Origin: Chitinophaga deserti
Lineage (GTDB): Bacteria > Bacteroidota > Bacteroidia > Chitinophagales > Chitinophagaceae
Direction: 5' to 3'
DNA: 64,000 bases
Assembly: GCF_003149455.1 (NCBI RefSeq)
Contig: NZ_QFFK01000013.1
Coordinates: 1 to 64,000, forward strand
Made by a program: the position numbers and the translations under genes. The notes below the pieces were generated by a model. That model had not been told where the DNA came from and ran no database searches. It saw only the letters and a program-made list of their open reading frames with translations. Shown piece by piece: positions 23,120-31,917 of the stretch (the first letter of the stretch is position 1; the number at the start of each line of letters is the position of its first letter).

Positions 23120-24763
23120 TCAGGGTTTATCTGCCCGTATCGCCTCTCCTATCACGTGCCCTATATTTCCGCTGGGCACCTGGATGTTCAGGAGGGCGGC
23201 TACGGTAGGCGCAATGTCCGTCATACCCATGGTGCGGAAGCTTCTGCCACCGGCATTGATGCCCCAGCCCATCCATACCAACGGGATGTGGGAATCGTAG
23301 GGATACCACAGTCCGTGCGTGGCACCGGTTCTGCTTCCGCCTTTTACACCGGAGTGCATGATGTAACCGATATCTCCACCGCGCTTGCGGTTGTATCCGT
23401 TCTCCAGCATGGTTTGCAGCGGCTCATGTAAGCCTGCTGCTCCCAGTTCTGTGAGCCATACGGCATCGGAGATCTCCGGTACTTCGCGCAGCTTCTGAAT
23501 CACCAGAGCGGCAACTGTTTTCAGGTCTATATTCTTAGCGGCGAAAGCCGGCCGGTCGAGGTAGAGCTGATCTGCAGAAGTGGCTATGATGCCTTTTTTG
23601 ATGCCAAAGGTTTTCTCGATGGCTTCGTTGATATCTTTCACGATGGCGCCGCCGTTGTATACACCTGTGGGCAGTTTATGCTCCTGCAGGTAGCCGGGGG
23701 ATTGGGATACGCCATGGTCTGCGGTGATGAAATAGGTCCAGTTGCCTTTGCCGAAACGGCCATCGAGATACTGGAAGAATTCTCCCAGCTCTTTGTCGAG
23801 GCGGAGGTAAACATCTTCTATCTCTATGGAGTTAGGGCCAAACTGGTGGCCTACCGCATCGGGTGAGGAAAAGCTCACGGCGAGGAAGTCCGTGAACTTA
23901 CCGCTGCCCAGTCCGTAGCCTTCTATTGCTGCTTTAGCGAATTCGAAAGTGAGGGTATTACCCTGTGGTGTGGAGCGGATGGATCCATTCTCCTTACCTG
24001 CAAAGCGGTGCGGGAATACAGGACCGGATTCATGCTTGAAGCTGTTCTCGTAATCCTTGTTATCTGCTTCGCTGAGGGTGTAGGTGGCTATGGGATACAT
24101 GGTTTCCCATCCGTTAGCCAGTAGCTTCTCAGGGCGTTTGGCTGCGTTATATTTCTTAGCCCAGTCAGGGAGGTCCTGCATATAAAACGTGCTGGATATC
24201 CAGTTGCCGGAATCACCATCGTACCAGAAGGCCGCATTGGCGGCATGGCCTGCGGGGAGTATGGAGCCACGGTCTTTCAGTGCTATGCCCACCACTTTAC
24301 TCTGATATTGCGTGGCTATTCGCAGCTCGTCTGTCACGGTGGTGGTCATCATATTTTTTGGAGACATGCCGCCTTTGGTGGCACCGTTGCCTACGGGTGT
24401 TACGGTACTGTCTTCCGTGCAATAAACTTCCCGTTTCAGCTCACGGCTATACCAGCCGTTGCTGATGATGCCATGTACCGCAGGCACGCTGCCTGTATAA
24501 ACAGAGCTATGGCCGCAGGCGGTAACGGTGGGCGAATAGTTGATGTACGCCTGTTCGCAACGGAAGCCTTCTCGCAGGAGGCGTTTGAAACCATTCTGTC
24601 CGTAACGGGCGCTGTAACGGTAAAGGAAATCCCAGCGCATCTGGTCCACCATCATTCCCACTACTATCTTAGGACGGGGAGCAGGTTGTGCCTGAACGGC
24701 GGATACGGATAGCAGGATAATGGCTATTCCGGGAAGTGCTCGGCGGAAGAAAGTCTGTATCAT
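23120..24763 (-). CDS. PafA-like alkaline phosphatase
   Basis: 547 residues with a signal peptide (about 1-25, ending AVQAQ), periplasmic. Metal ligands and nucleophile of the alkaline phosphatase superfamily are all visible: D40 in 'GMMVDQMRWDFLYRY', nucleophile T79 in 'YSPTVTACGHS', N102 in 'GIISNGWY', K163/R165 in 'ALKDRGSILPAGH', D/H in 'SPDAVGHQFGP', D/H in 'ITADHGVSQSP', and a C-terminal H in 'ATHGLWYPYDSH'. The Thr nucleophile with the K-x-R pair is the PafA type, a phosphate-irrepressible monoesterase of Bacteroidota. It is the fifth gene after SusD in the operon, suggesting dephosphorylation of a glycan fragment, though general phosphate scavenging cannot be excluded. Confidence 0.9.
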   Translation of the reverse strand: MIQTFFRRALPGIAIILLSVSAVQAQPAPRPKIVVGMMVDQMRWDFLYRYSARYGQNGFKRLLREGFRCEQAYINYSPTVTACGHSSVYTGSVPAVHGIISNGWYSRELKREVYCTEDSTVTPVGNGATKGGMSPKNMMTTTVTDELRIATQYQSKVVGIALKDRGSILPAGHAANAAFWYDGDSGNWISSTFYMQDLPDWAKKYNAAKRPEKLLANGWETMYPIATYTLSEADNKDYENSFKHESGPVFPHRFAGKENGSIRSTPQGNTLTFEFAKAAIEGYGLGSGKFTDFLAVSFSSPDAVGHQFGPNSIEIEDVYLRLDKELGEFFQYLDGRFGKGNWTYFITADHGVSQSPGYLQEHKLPTGVYNGGAIVKDINEAIEKTFGIKKGIIATSADQLYLDRPAFAAKNIDLKTVAALVIQKLREVPEISDAVWLTELGAAGLHEPLQTMLENGYNRKRGGDIGYIMHSGVKGGSRTGATHGLWYPYDSHIPLVWMGWGINAGGRSFRTMGMTDIAPTVAALLNIQVPSGNIGHVIGEAIRADKP

Positions 24764-24783
24764 GAAAGGGTTTTATAGTTTGT

Positions 24784-26922
24784 TTATTCGATCACTTTGA
24801 GATACCGCGCCATCCAGTAAGGCAGCAGGTATTCATCGCCCGCCAGCTCACTACGGCCACCGTTACCACCATCCAGCTGGAAGGCATTGGCATTATGGCG
24901 GTGAAGCGGCTGCTCGTCTAACGGGATCAGTGTTTCGGTAGACTGTCCCCGGAAGTTTTCGGGCAGGAATGTAAGATCCTTCCTGTGCGAGTTCTTCGTT
25001 TTCCAGCTCACCATATCCATGGGGAAGGTCTTCAGCCACCAGATGGTAGCTTCTTCATCGAAATCGCCCGCTGTAGCTTTGGTAATAAGGTTCCAGACAG
25101 CGTTCTTCTCCGGCCGCTCCATCTCCCAGTGGTTGCGGATGGCACCGGCGAAGAGCTGCTTCATATCCTCTGTGAGTGCGTAGCGGTAGAGCACCCAATA
25201 GGTCAGGAAAGCCATTTCATCGTCGGAGTGGTTCCAGCCGCCATTGCCCATATCGATGCCATCGTGGATATAGCCGTTGGTAGGCGCTATCTTCCGGTAA
25301 TCGATCTGGATGTTCTGAAGATAGTGATGTTTATTGAGCAATTTAAGGGTTTCTGCTTTGTACTTTTCCTTGCCGGTGAGGGCGTAAGCCAGTTGCAGAC
25401 CGGCTACGATGGTGGTGCTGCCGAGGCGGCGGTCGCCAATGGTTTCGGGATACCAGTTGATGTATTCCGGGTTCCAGCGGCCCCAGAGGGTGGGCTTGTT
25501 ATCGATATCCACGAGGTAGTACTTATTATCGATAATGTGGGTCATGATCTTATCCATGAAAGCGGCTACGCGTTGCTTCTCGTCCTGCGTTTCTGCTACC
25601 ATTTCATTCAGGACAGCGGCTATCCAGATGTAAGCTACGAACTCATCGCTGCTGGTATGCCCTTTCCATTCCCATTCCGGATCGGGAGAATCGCGCCAGC
25701 GCTCGGGGTCTGAGTTCTTATAACCTTTCCGCTCAAAGGTGCGGCTGGGGAAGCCTTTCAGCTGGTTAATGGAGAGTATCCTTTCAAAAGCCTCGAAGGC
25801 CTCCCATGCATAGCGCTTGGCTTCCGGCTCGCGGGTGGTGCCGTACCGGAAAGCCTGGCTGCCGAGGTAGAAGGCGCTCCATAGTCCGTCGTTATCTGTA
25901 TCCGCCATTTGTGCAGTGCGGATATCACCGGGGGTAAGCAGGTGAATGTTGGAGATGAAGCCGTAGCGGATATGCCGCAGGCGGATTTTGCGCTGGAAGT
26001 AATCGGTTTTATCGGCCAGCGTATGCCTGCGGAAAGTAATCTTGTTCAGTCCGGAAGGCGTGAGGATCCAGATATTGCCATCCGCATCGGCCGACAAATC
26101 TTTCACCTCATCCTGATCCAGCCAGCGCTTCGAAGCGAAGTAACGGTATCCCCCCGATCCGTTCTCCGTATAAGCGCCCTCAGGAGTTCCGGCCCATACT
26201 TTACCTCCGGCCACCATCAGGCGGCCTGTGGCAGGCACCGGTACTTTACGCTGCAACGTCATGGCCGTATCGCCATTCTCACGGCGTATGGCGTAATAGC
26301 CGGCAGGCGTCCCAAGCAATATATCAGTTCCCCGGAAAGCGACGGTTTGCACGTCTTTCCCGGCGTGTAAGCGTTGTAATTGTCCACCCGCTATACGATA
26401 AAGCGCACGGGGCGTAAGGGCATAGAAAATGCCGTCGTGAATAAACAGCTCCCGCACACCTTCTTCCGGTGCGGTGATCTGCTGAATACCTTTACCCTCT
26501 GTAAGTGCCATAGCACCTTTCCCGGAAAGCAATGCATTACCTGCAGCGTTCACCACTGCACGGTCGTATTTACCGGCGGGGAAGGTTACGTAAGGGATAC
26601 CGGCGTAGCCGTTGGTGATCAGCTTATCCTGCAACAGGTAGTACAGATGGCCATGGGTTTCCTGAACGGTAACATCCACGGGTACTTTATCCGCCAGCGG
26701 CCGGTAACGCACATCCCTTACCACATCATTACCGCTGAGGTAATACAGTCCTTCTTTGGCCAGTACGTGTACCGTGTTATTGTAATCGGTGAGCAGCTTT
26801 ACGGGATGGATACCCTGCGGCAGCGGGAATTTCTCGGAAACGGCCTGAAGGAAGGGTTCATCCGGACCGGAAGCCCATGCGGGCGCGGAAATTGCCAGGA
26901 GGCAAAACAGGATCTTATGCAT
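24784..26922 (-). CDS. Exported propeller plus six-hairpin (alpha/alpha) protein
   Basis: 712 residues from the ATG at 26922; the longer frame upstream encodes no signal, while M-HKILFCLLAISAPAWA is a good one. Residues about 25-330 contain beta-propeller-like blades ('KVWAGTPEGAYTENGSGGYR', 'LSADADGNIWILTPSGLNKI') resembling the sensor propellers of Bacteroidota two-component systems. The C-terminal ~380 residues look like an alpha/alpha toroid glycosidase: 'DTDNDGLWSAFYLGSQAFRY', 'KGFPSRTFERKGY', 'GHTSSDEFVAYIWIAAV' and 'DGIDMGNGGWNHSDDEMAFL'. Aspartates in these blocks could be catalytic. Operon position between a GH-like protein and a phosphatase supports a degradative role. I cannot place it in a numbered family. 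Confidence 0.65.
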   Translation of the reverse strand: MHKILFCLLAISAPAWASGPDEPFLQAVSEKFPLPQGIHPVKLLTDYNNTVHVLAKEGLYYLSGNDVVRDVRYRPLADKVPVDVTVQETHGHLYYLLQDKLITNGYAGIPYVTFPAGKYDRAVVNAAGNALLSGKGAMALTEGKGIQQITAPEEGVRELFIHDGIFYALTPRALYRIAGGQLQRLHAGKDVQTVAFRGTDILLGTPAGYYAIRRENGDTAMTLQRKVPVPATGRLMVAGGKVWAGTPEGAYTENGSGGYRYFASKRWLDQDEVKDLSADADGNIWILTPSGLNKITFRRHTLADKTDYFQRKIRLRHIRYGFISNIHLLTPGDIRTAQMADTDNDGLWSAFYLGSQAFRYGTTREPEAKRYAWEAFEAFERILSINQLKGFPSRTFERKGYKNSDPERWRDSPDPEWEWKGHTSSDEFVAYIWIAAVLNEMVAETQDEKQRVAAFMDKIMTHIIDNKYYLVDIDNKPTLWGRWNPEYINWYPETIGDRRLGSTTIVAGLQLAYALTGKEKYKAETLKLLNKHHYLQNIQIDYRKIAPTNGYIHDGIDMGNGGWNHSDDEMAFLTYWVLYRYALTEDMKQLFAGAIRNHWEMERPEKNAVWNLITKATAGDFDEEATIWWLKTFPMDMVSWKTKNSHRKDLTFLPENFRGQSTETLIPLDEQPLHRHNANAFQLDGGNGGRSELAGDEYLLPYWMARYLKVIE

Positions 26923-26939
26923 CTTTTGGTTGCTTTGTT

Positions 26940-29204
26940 TTATTGTTTGATTAACCACACCTCTGCGACGCGGGAATGCTGCCGCCAATTGAGATGCTCT
27001 TCATCTATAGGGTCCCATGTAAGGAGCAATGTTCCGGTTTTGCTGAGCGCCTGCGGTACGGGAAATTCTTTGATCTCACCCGTTCCTTTGCCATATACCG
27101 AAGGCGTGAGGCGTTGCCCGTTAGCACGGAGCAGGCTTTCGCCGTAGCCTGTAATGCGAACGGTGTATTGTGCCGTGGTATCGAGGCGTTCGTAGCGCAT
27201 GGCAGTGGGCCAGCGCATGCTCGTCATCCACGACAGCCGTTTGCGGCTCATGCCACCCTCCCACCAGTCGAACCCGGGGTTATCACTGCGGCGCATGAGC
27301 GGATCGGTACGGAGGTCTTCCCCACGCACTACATGCGGGCTCTTTCCCACATGCCCCACATCGTCATAGAAACTGCCAATGCCGGGCTGCTCCCAATGCG
27401 CGAGGGTATCAATGGCTAAGCGCTGTGCATCTGCAGGCAGCTGCCGGATGCGTTTGAATTCATCTTCTATCCACCAGCGGTCGTTCAGCGGCCGGTCCAG
27501 GAAGTCGAGCACAGCGCCCCTTTCATTCCCGGAGGCTTTGTATTTAGCCACGCTCGTTTGCAGGGAAACGGAGCGGAATAATGCATCGCAGAGGGCAACG
27601 ATCTTACTGCGCCAGGCGGGCTGCACACAGCTGTCGGCCTGCCGGAGTATACGTTCTGCTTCATCCATTGCCTGCGGACCTGCCAGCAGCACTTTACAGG
27701 CTGCGCGCTCCAGTTCCGCTTCACGGATCTGCCGGAGACGGGTGTAGGCATCGTAATAAGCGCGGAGCAATAACATCTGCCAGCGCCAGTTATCTTTGAG
27801 TGCGGGAGCAGCGGCTTCCAGCTTTTGCCAGTGGCTCAGCGTGGTGGTGATACTGCCATTCTCCACTATGCTGCCTTCCCAGTTCTTCTCCAGCGCCAGT
27901 ATTCCATCTGCTGCAGCATCCTTTACCGCCGCCCCGAAGAAGAAGCCGGTGTATTGGCGCACCATCTCCCCTGGATCGGTAGCAGCGTTCCAGCCCAGGA
28001 GGTTCCAGATCATTTTGTTCAGATCGTCGTGGGCACCATCAGAGTAACCGATAAAGCCATCGATGTAAGGGGCAATGGCGCGGTAGGCAGCAGTGTAATA
28101 GTATGGCTGCGGGTTCACCGGTTCCCGCCCCAGTGTGAAGGCAAATGCCGGATCCCACCAGTACACGGGGAAGTCGCAGCGAACAGTATGCGTGATATCA
28201 GGATAATGGCGCAGTTTATATCGGGCAGGTAAGGCGGCACGGGTATCTTCCGGGGAAGGACTCCCCGGCCCTACTACCAGCCCCGCCAGCCATTTGGGCG
28301 AGCGTTCCCGGATGTATTTATACACGTAGGTGCATTCATCAGGCGTATACCCCTGCAGTGAAAGCCATATGCCTGCTTTGGGGTGATGTTTCTGCAACGG
28401 TGCCGCCAGCTCTTCCAGTAACGGGATCACCAGCTCCGGCGGATTATCGCCGGGGTCTCCTCCGGGAAAAAACACTGCATCCAGCCTTGGACTTTCACGG
28501 AACAGGGTATCGAACTGCAGGAGGAAATTATTTCTCTTTGTTATATCCTTCAGATCGAAAGATGCAGGCGTCCATACCCAGAAATCGGCATCGTAGCGCT
28601 GACAGCTTTCCGACATTTTGCGCGTCATTTCTCTGGAAGAGATGGTGAAGTGCGGACTTTGCGGCATGAAAGGAATGGCTTCGATGCTGTTGGCACCGAA
28701 AAGAAGTTGTTCTCGGATGTACTGGTCGTATTGCGCCGCAGTCCACCCGTCGTAGGAATTAGCTAAGTTGCGGTACCCTATCTGGTGCCCGCGTACGGCC
28801 TTTTCCGGCACCGCCCTTTCATCTATCGCATCCGGTAATTTCACTGATCCTTTAGCCCAGTCCATCATCCGCAGTAATCGCCCTACTCCGTACAGTACCC
28901 CACGCTTAGGAGAACCGGATATACGCAGTATTCTCCGGCCATTCTGTGTGCTCAATTTCAACTGATATCCTTCATCTGTCCCGGCACTTGCATCCATCAC
29001 TATCACATCTCCCTTCAGTGGCATATACCCCGACACTTGCCAGCGCAGCCCTGTACGGCGGAATACTTCTTCCTGCAACACTTTACCAGCAATGTGGCCT
29101 TGTTTGCAAACAATAACAGGCTGCCTCCACAGCCCGCCCGGCGTGTTACGGATTGCCAGGCAGGCGTGCGGGAGCAGCAAGAGCATCAACAGAATTTTCC
29201 TCAT
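26940..29204 (-). CDS. Glycoside-hydrolase-like protein with GH20b/GH67N-type N-terminal domain
   Basis: 754 residues with a signal peptide (about 1-17). The N-terminal ~120 residues match the alpha/beta domain that precedes GH20, GH67 and GH84 barrels ('EEVFRRTGLRWQVSGYMPL', 'GYQLKLSTQNGRRILRISG', 'RGVLYGVGRLLRMM'). A barrel-like region follows with 'YDADFWVWTPASFDLK', 'LDAVFFPGGDPGDNPPELVI', 'GIWLSLQGYTPDE' and 'FIGYSDGAHDDLNKMIWNLL', then helices and a beta C-terminus. Candidate acids are the D and E of the GGDPGDNPPE segment, but I cannot match them to a known catalytic pair. Its start overlaps the phosphatase stop by 4 bp, so the two are translationally coupled. Confidence 0.65.
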   Translation of the reverse strand: MRKILLMLLLLPHACLAIRNTPGGLWRQPVIVCKQGHIAGKVLQEEVFRRTGLRWQVSGYMPLKGDVIVMDASAGTDEGYQLKLSTQNGRRILRISGSPKRGVLYGVGRLLRMMDWAKGSVKLPDAIDERAVPEKAVRGHQIGYRNLANSYDGWTAAQYDQYIREQLLFGANSIEAIPFMPQSPHFTISSREMTRKMSESCQRYDADFWVWTPASFDLKDITKRNNFLLQFDTLFRESPRLDAVFFPGGDPGDNPPELVIPLLEELAAPLQKHHPKAGIWLSLQGYTPDECTYVYKYIRERSPKWLAGLVVGPGSPSPEDTRAALPARYKLRHYPDITHTVRCDFPVYWWDPAFAFTLGREPVNPQPYYYTAAYRAIAPYIDGFIGYSDGAHDDLNKMIWNLLGWNAATDPGEMVRQYTGFFFGAAVKDAAADGILALEKNWEGSIVENGSITTTLSHWQKLEAAAPALKDNWRWQMLLLRAYYDAYTRLRQIREAELERAACKVLLAGPQAMDEAERILRQADSCVQPAWRSKIVALCDALFRSVSLQTSVAKYKASGNERGAVLDFLDRPLNDRWWIEDEFKRIRQLPADAQRLAIDTLAHWEQPGIGSFYDDVGHVGKSPHVVRGEDLRTDPLMRRSDNPGFDWWEGGMSRKRLSWMTSMRWPTAMRYERLDTTAQYTVRITGYGESLLRANGQRLTPSVYGKGTGEIKEFPVPQALSKTGTLLLTWDPIDEEHLNWRQHSRVAEVWLIKQ

Positions 29205-30424
29205 GGCTTCATCAGATTCGTCAGCGTATTCTGACGGCCGGCCTGCTTCTGCAGTTTAAATGCATCATGCAGCGCCCCGTCTACTGTATAGGAACTATAA
29301 TGTATGGCTTTGTCATCCACCCGGATGATCTGGTAAAACTGTTCGTGCGATCCGGTTTTATGCATCCATGGCGCAGGGTCTACTTCATACATCTTCGGTC
29401 CGCTGACAGATACTACATACACCGGTCCCTGGTTACCATCGCGGCCACGGGCATATGTATGATCGTGCCCCGTGAGTACGAGATCTACCTTGTACTTGTC
29501 CAGAAGCGGCTTGATATGCTCCTTCACGAATTTATTATCGCGGGTCTTTTTGGTAGAGAGTACGGGGTGATGGAAAGTCACTACCGTCCAGCGGTTCTTG
29601 TTCTCTTTCAGTACTTTCTCCAGCCAGTCGCGCTGCAGGTGGAGGAGCCTTTCGTTGATCTCGATCTCCTGTGAATTGAGGGAGATAAACCGCACGCCCT
29701 GTACATCGCTGTAATAGCAGGTTTCTTCCAGTCCGGCCGGCCCGTTCTCCGGCAGGGTGAACTGCGGCCGCCAGAAGACGGACACGATACCACTGTCGTT
29801 CGGGTAATAGTATTCGTGGTTGCCGGGTGTCATCAGTCCGGGTATGGAAGCATGTACAAAAGAACCGGCTTCGAACCACTGCTGCCATTCGTTGTAATTG
29901 TTACCCCGGTTTACGAGGTCGCCCGCGTGGATGATAAGCCTGGCATCCGGTGCGGCAGACCATGCCTTGCGAATGGCCCTCGACCAGAGGGATAGCAGGT
30001 TGGTTTGTGCATCGCCCAGGTATATGAACGAGAACGGCTGTCCCGGGAGGCCCGCGGTGCGGAACTGGAACCATTCGCTCCAGTGATCACCTTTACCTAC
30101 GCGGTAGGCGTATTCCGTATTGGGCTGCAGGCCGTCAAACACCACATGATGGTAACGTACGGCCAGTGTATCTGAAATAACACCGGTGGTACCTGCTCCT
30201 TTGCGTATTGCCTTAGCGGTAAACGCGGGGTCTGGTGTGGATGGTGCTATCTCGGCATAACTACTGTCTGCCGCTGCATGGGTACGCCAGGTGATGGCGG
30301 CAGAGCGGGCGGGGTCTGCAGTTACATTGAGGACGATATTGTCGGGCCGGGCCTGCTGGGCGCTGGCCTGTTGCAGTAAAAAGCAGGTGGCGAAGAGCCA
30401 CCTGCCTGTGTGGATTATGTTCAT
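29201..30424 (-). CDS. Purple-acid-type metallophosphatase with N-terminal FN3-like domain
   Basis: 407 residues from the ATG at 30424, which gives a signal peptide ending LQQASAQ; an ATG eight codons upstream is weaker. An N-terminal Ig/FN3-like domain ('DPARSAAITWRTHA', 'EYAYRVG') precedes the calcineurin-like core. All five blocks are present: 'YLGDAQTN', 'IHAGDLVNRG', 'TPGNHEYYY', 'VTFHHPVLS' and 'TGHDHTYARG'. This is the periplasmic purple-acid phosphatase arrangement with a dinuclear metal site. It is the first enzyme gene after SusD (8 bp gap) and overlaps the next gene by 4 bp, so it belongs to the locus and is not a bystander. Confidence 0.9.
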   Translation of the reverse strand: MNIIHTGRWLFATCFLLQQASAQQARPDNIVLNVTADPARSAAITWRTHAAADSSYAEIAPSTPDPAFTAKAIRKGAGTTGVISDTLAVRYHHVVFDGLQPNTEYAYRVGKGDHWSEWFQFRTAGLPGQPFSFIYLGDAQTNLLSLWSRAIRKAWSAAPDARLIIHAGDLVNRGNNYNEWQQWFEAGSFVHASIPGLMTPGNHEYYYPNDSGIVSVFWRPQFTLPENGPAGLEETCYYSDVQGVRFISLNSQEIEINERLLHLQRDWLEKVLKENKNRWTVVTFHHPVLSTKKTRDNKFVKEHIKPLLDKYKVDLVLTGHDHTYARGRDGNQGPVYVVSVSGPKMYEVDPAPWMHKTGSHEQFYQIIRVDDKAIHYSSYTVDGALHDAFKLQKQAGRQNTLTNLMKP

Positions 30425-30432
30425 AGATAGTT

Positions 30433-31899
30433 TTACTTGAGATACCACATGAGCGTGGTTTGCTTATCTTCTCCGAATACAGCAATTGCACGCTGATATG
30501 CTTCTCCATTCACGCGCATTTCATTATCAGGGTACATATAACGCTTAGGCAGGGTTGGTGATGCAGCCAGCGGGCCCAGTACGAATACAGGAAAGCCGGT
30601 GCGGCGGTGATCGAACCAGCCTTCTGCACCTTTCAGGAACATAGCGATCCATTTCTGCCCGATAAGCTGGGAAAGGGTGCCATTGTATTTCACAGATACC
30701 TGATCGAAGTAATTAGCAGCTTCTGCCTGTGTAAGAACACCATAGTACCGCATGTTAGCACGGATACCATCGTAATACAGCGCCTCCGCAGTTTTACCCG
30801 GTACGGTGATCTTACCTGCCTGCGCAGCTTCTGCGAGGATGAAGCATACTTCTGCATACGTCATCAGCGAAGCGGCCAGCATGGGGTCCACATCTTTGTT
30901 GAAGAGCGGGGCCAGCAGGGAAATCTTTTTGTTACCGCCGTTATAGTCGTAAGGCGCCTGAATGGCGTTGGGCACACCTACATATTCACCGGGATCAACG
31001 GTACCACGCTCTGCTACAGGAGCTACCCATGCCTGTAGACGGGGATCATTCCGGAGCTTCAGTGCTTCCACGATCTCCTTACTGGGTTTACGCTTATCGA
31101 ACTCATCGTAGGCATTGCCGGTAAGGCCACCGGGCCAGCTGTTTTCTTTCAGCTTACCGATGTAAGGCACTTCTGCATTATCTCCATTGGCTTCGAAAAT
31201 GGGATACTTTGCTTTATCGTTCACGATAGCCTGCATTTCGGTGAATGCAGCAGGATAGTTTTTAGACATGCGCAGCAACAGGCGCAGGCGTAATGAGTTG
31301 GTGAACTTGCGCCACTTCATCACATCGCTTTTATACAGAACATCCTGATCCTTATTGATGGTTTTCTGCTGGGCGGCCAGCTGATCGTTGGCTTCCCGCA
31401 GTTCCTTTATCAGGTCGGTATAGATCTGCTCCTGCCGGTCGTATTCCGGGCGGATAATGCCTTCTGTTTTAGACAGCAGGGCTTTGGAATAAGGAATATC
31501 TCCGTAGAGGTCTGTGGCATATGCGAAGTTGAAAACGCGCATGACACGGGCATAGGGCAGGTACTCCGGCTGGTTGAACCACTCGATCATTTCGAACAGG
31601 CTCTTGTTGTAGGAAAGACGGCTGTAAATACCATCCCAGTTTTGCGGCCCCCAGTTGAATTTATCGTTGCCTTCGTTACGCACCATAGTGATGTAACGCC
31701 CGGCAGACGCAGGCCTGTCCATATAAGCCTCGCGCTGGTAATCCGTTGCGGTGGAAACGATCACGGAAGACAAGAGGAATTCCGGGTTGATCTTTTCCGC
31801 ACCGTTCGGGTTAATGTTGAAATCTTCGATGTCTTTGCCGCATGCACCCAGCATCAGCAGGGCGGGAATGGCGAGATATTTAAAAGGTATGCGTGGCAT
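30433..31899 (-). CDS. SusD/RagB-family lipoprotein
   Basis: 488 residues. A lipoprotein signal 'ALLMLGACGKD' places C20 as the lipidated residue. SusD-like family 2 features: 'FNINPNGAEKINPEFLLSSV', 'FNFAYATDLYGDIPYSKALL', TPR-like helices, and a C-terminal 'QKWIAMFLKGAEGWFDHRRT'. The protein forms the surface lid over the SusC channel and binds glycan or glycopeptide fragments. The gene follows SusC by 18 bp. Confidence 0.95.
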   Translation of the reverse strand: MPRIPFKYLAIPALLMLGACGKDIEDFNINPNGAEKINPEFLLSSVIVSTATDYQREAYMDRPASAGRYITMVRNEGNDKFNWGPQNWDGIYSRLSYNKSLFEMIEWFNQPEYLPYARVMRVFNFAYATDLYGDIPYSKALLSKTEGIIRPEYDRQEQIYTDLIKELREANDQLAAQQKTINKDQDVLYKSDVMKWRKFTNSLRLRLLLRMSKNYPAAFTEMQAIVNDKAKYPIFEANGDNAEVPYIGKLKENSWPGGLTGNAYDEFDKRKPSKEIVEALKLRNDPRLQAWVAPVAERGTVDPGEYVGVPNAIQAPYDYNGGNKKISLLAPLFNKDVDPMLAASLMTYAEVCFILAEAAQAGKITVPGKTAEALYYDGIRANMRYYGVLTQAEAANYFDQVSVKYNGTLSQLIGQKWIAMFLKGAEGWFDHRRTGFPVFVLGPLAASPTLPKRYMYPDNEMRVNGEAYQRAIAVFGEDKQTTLMWYLK

Positions 31900-31917
31900 A
31901 TCCGTATTATTTGCGGT

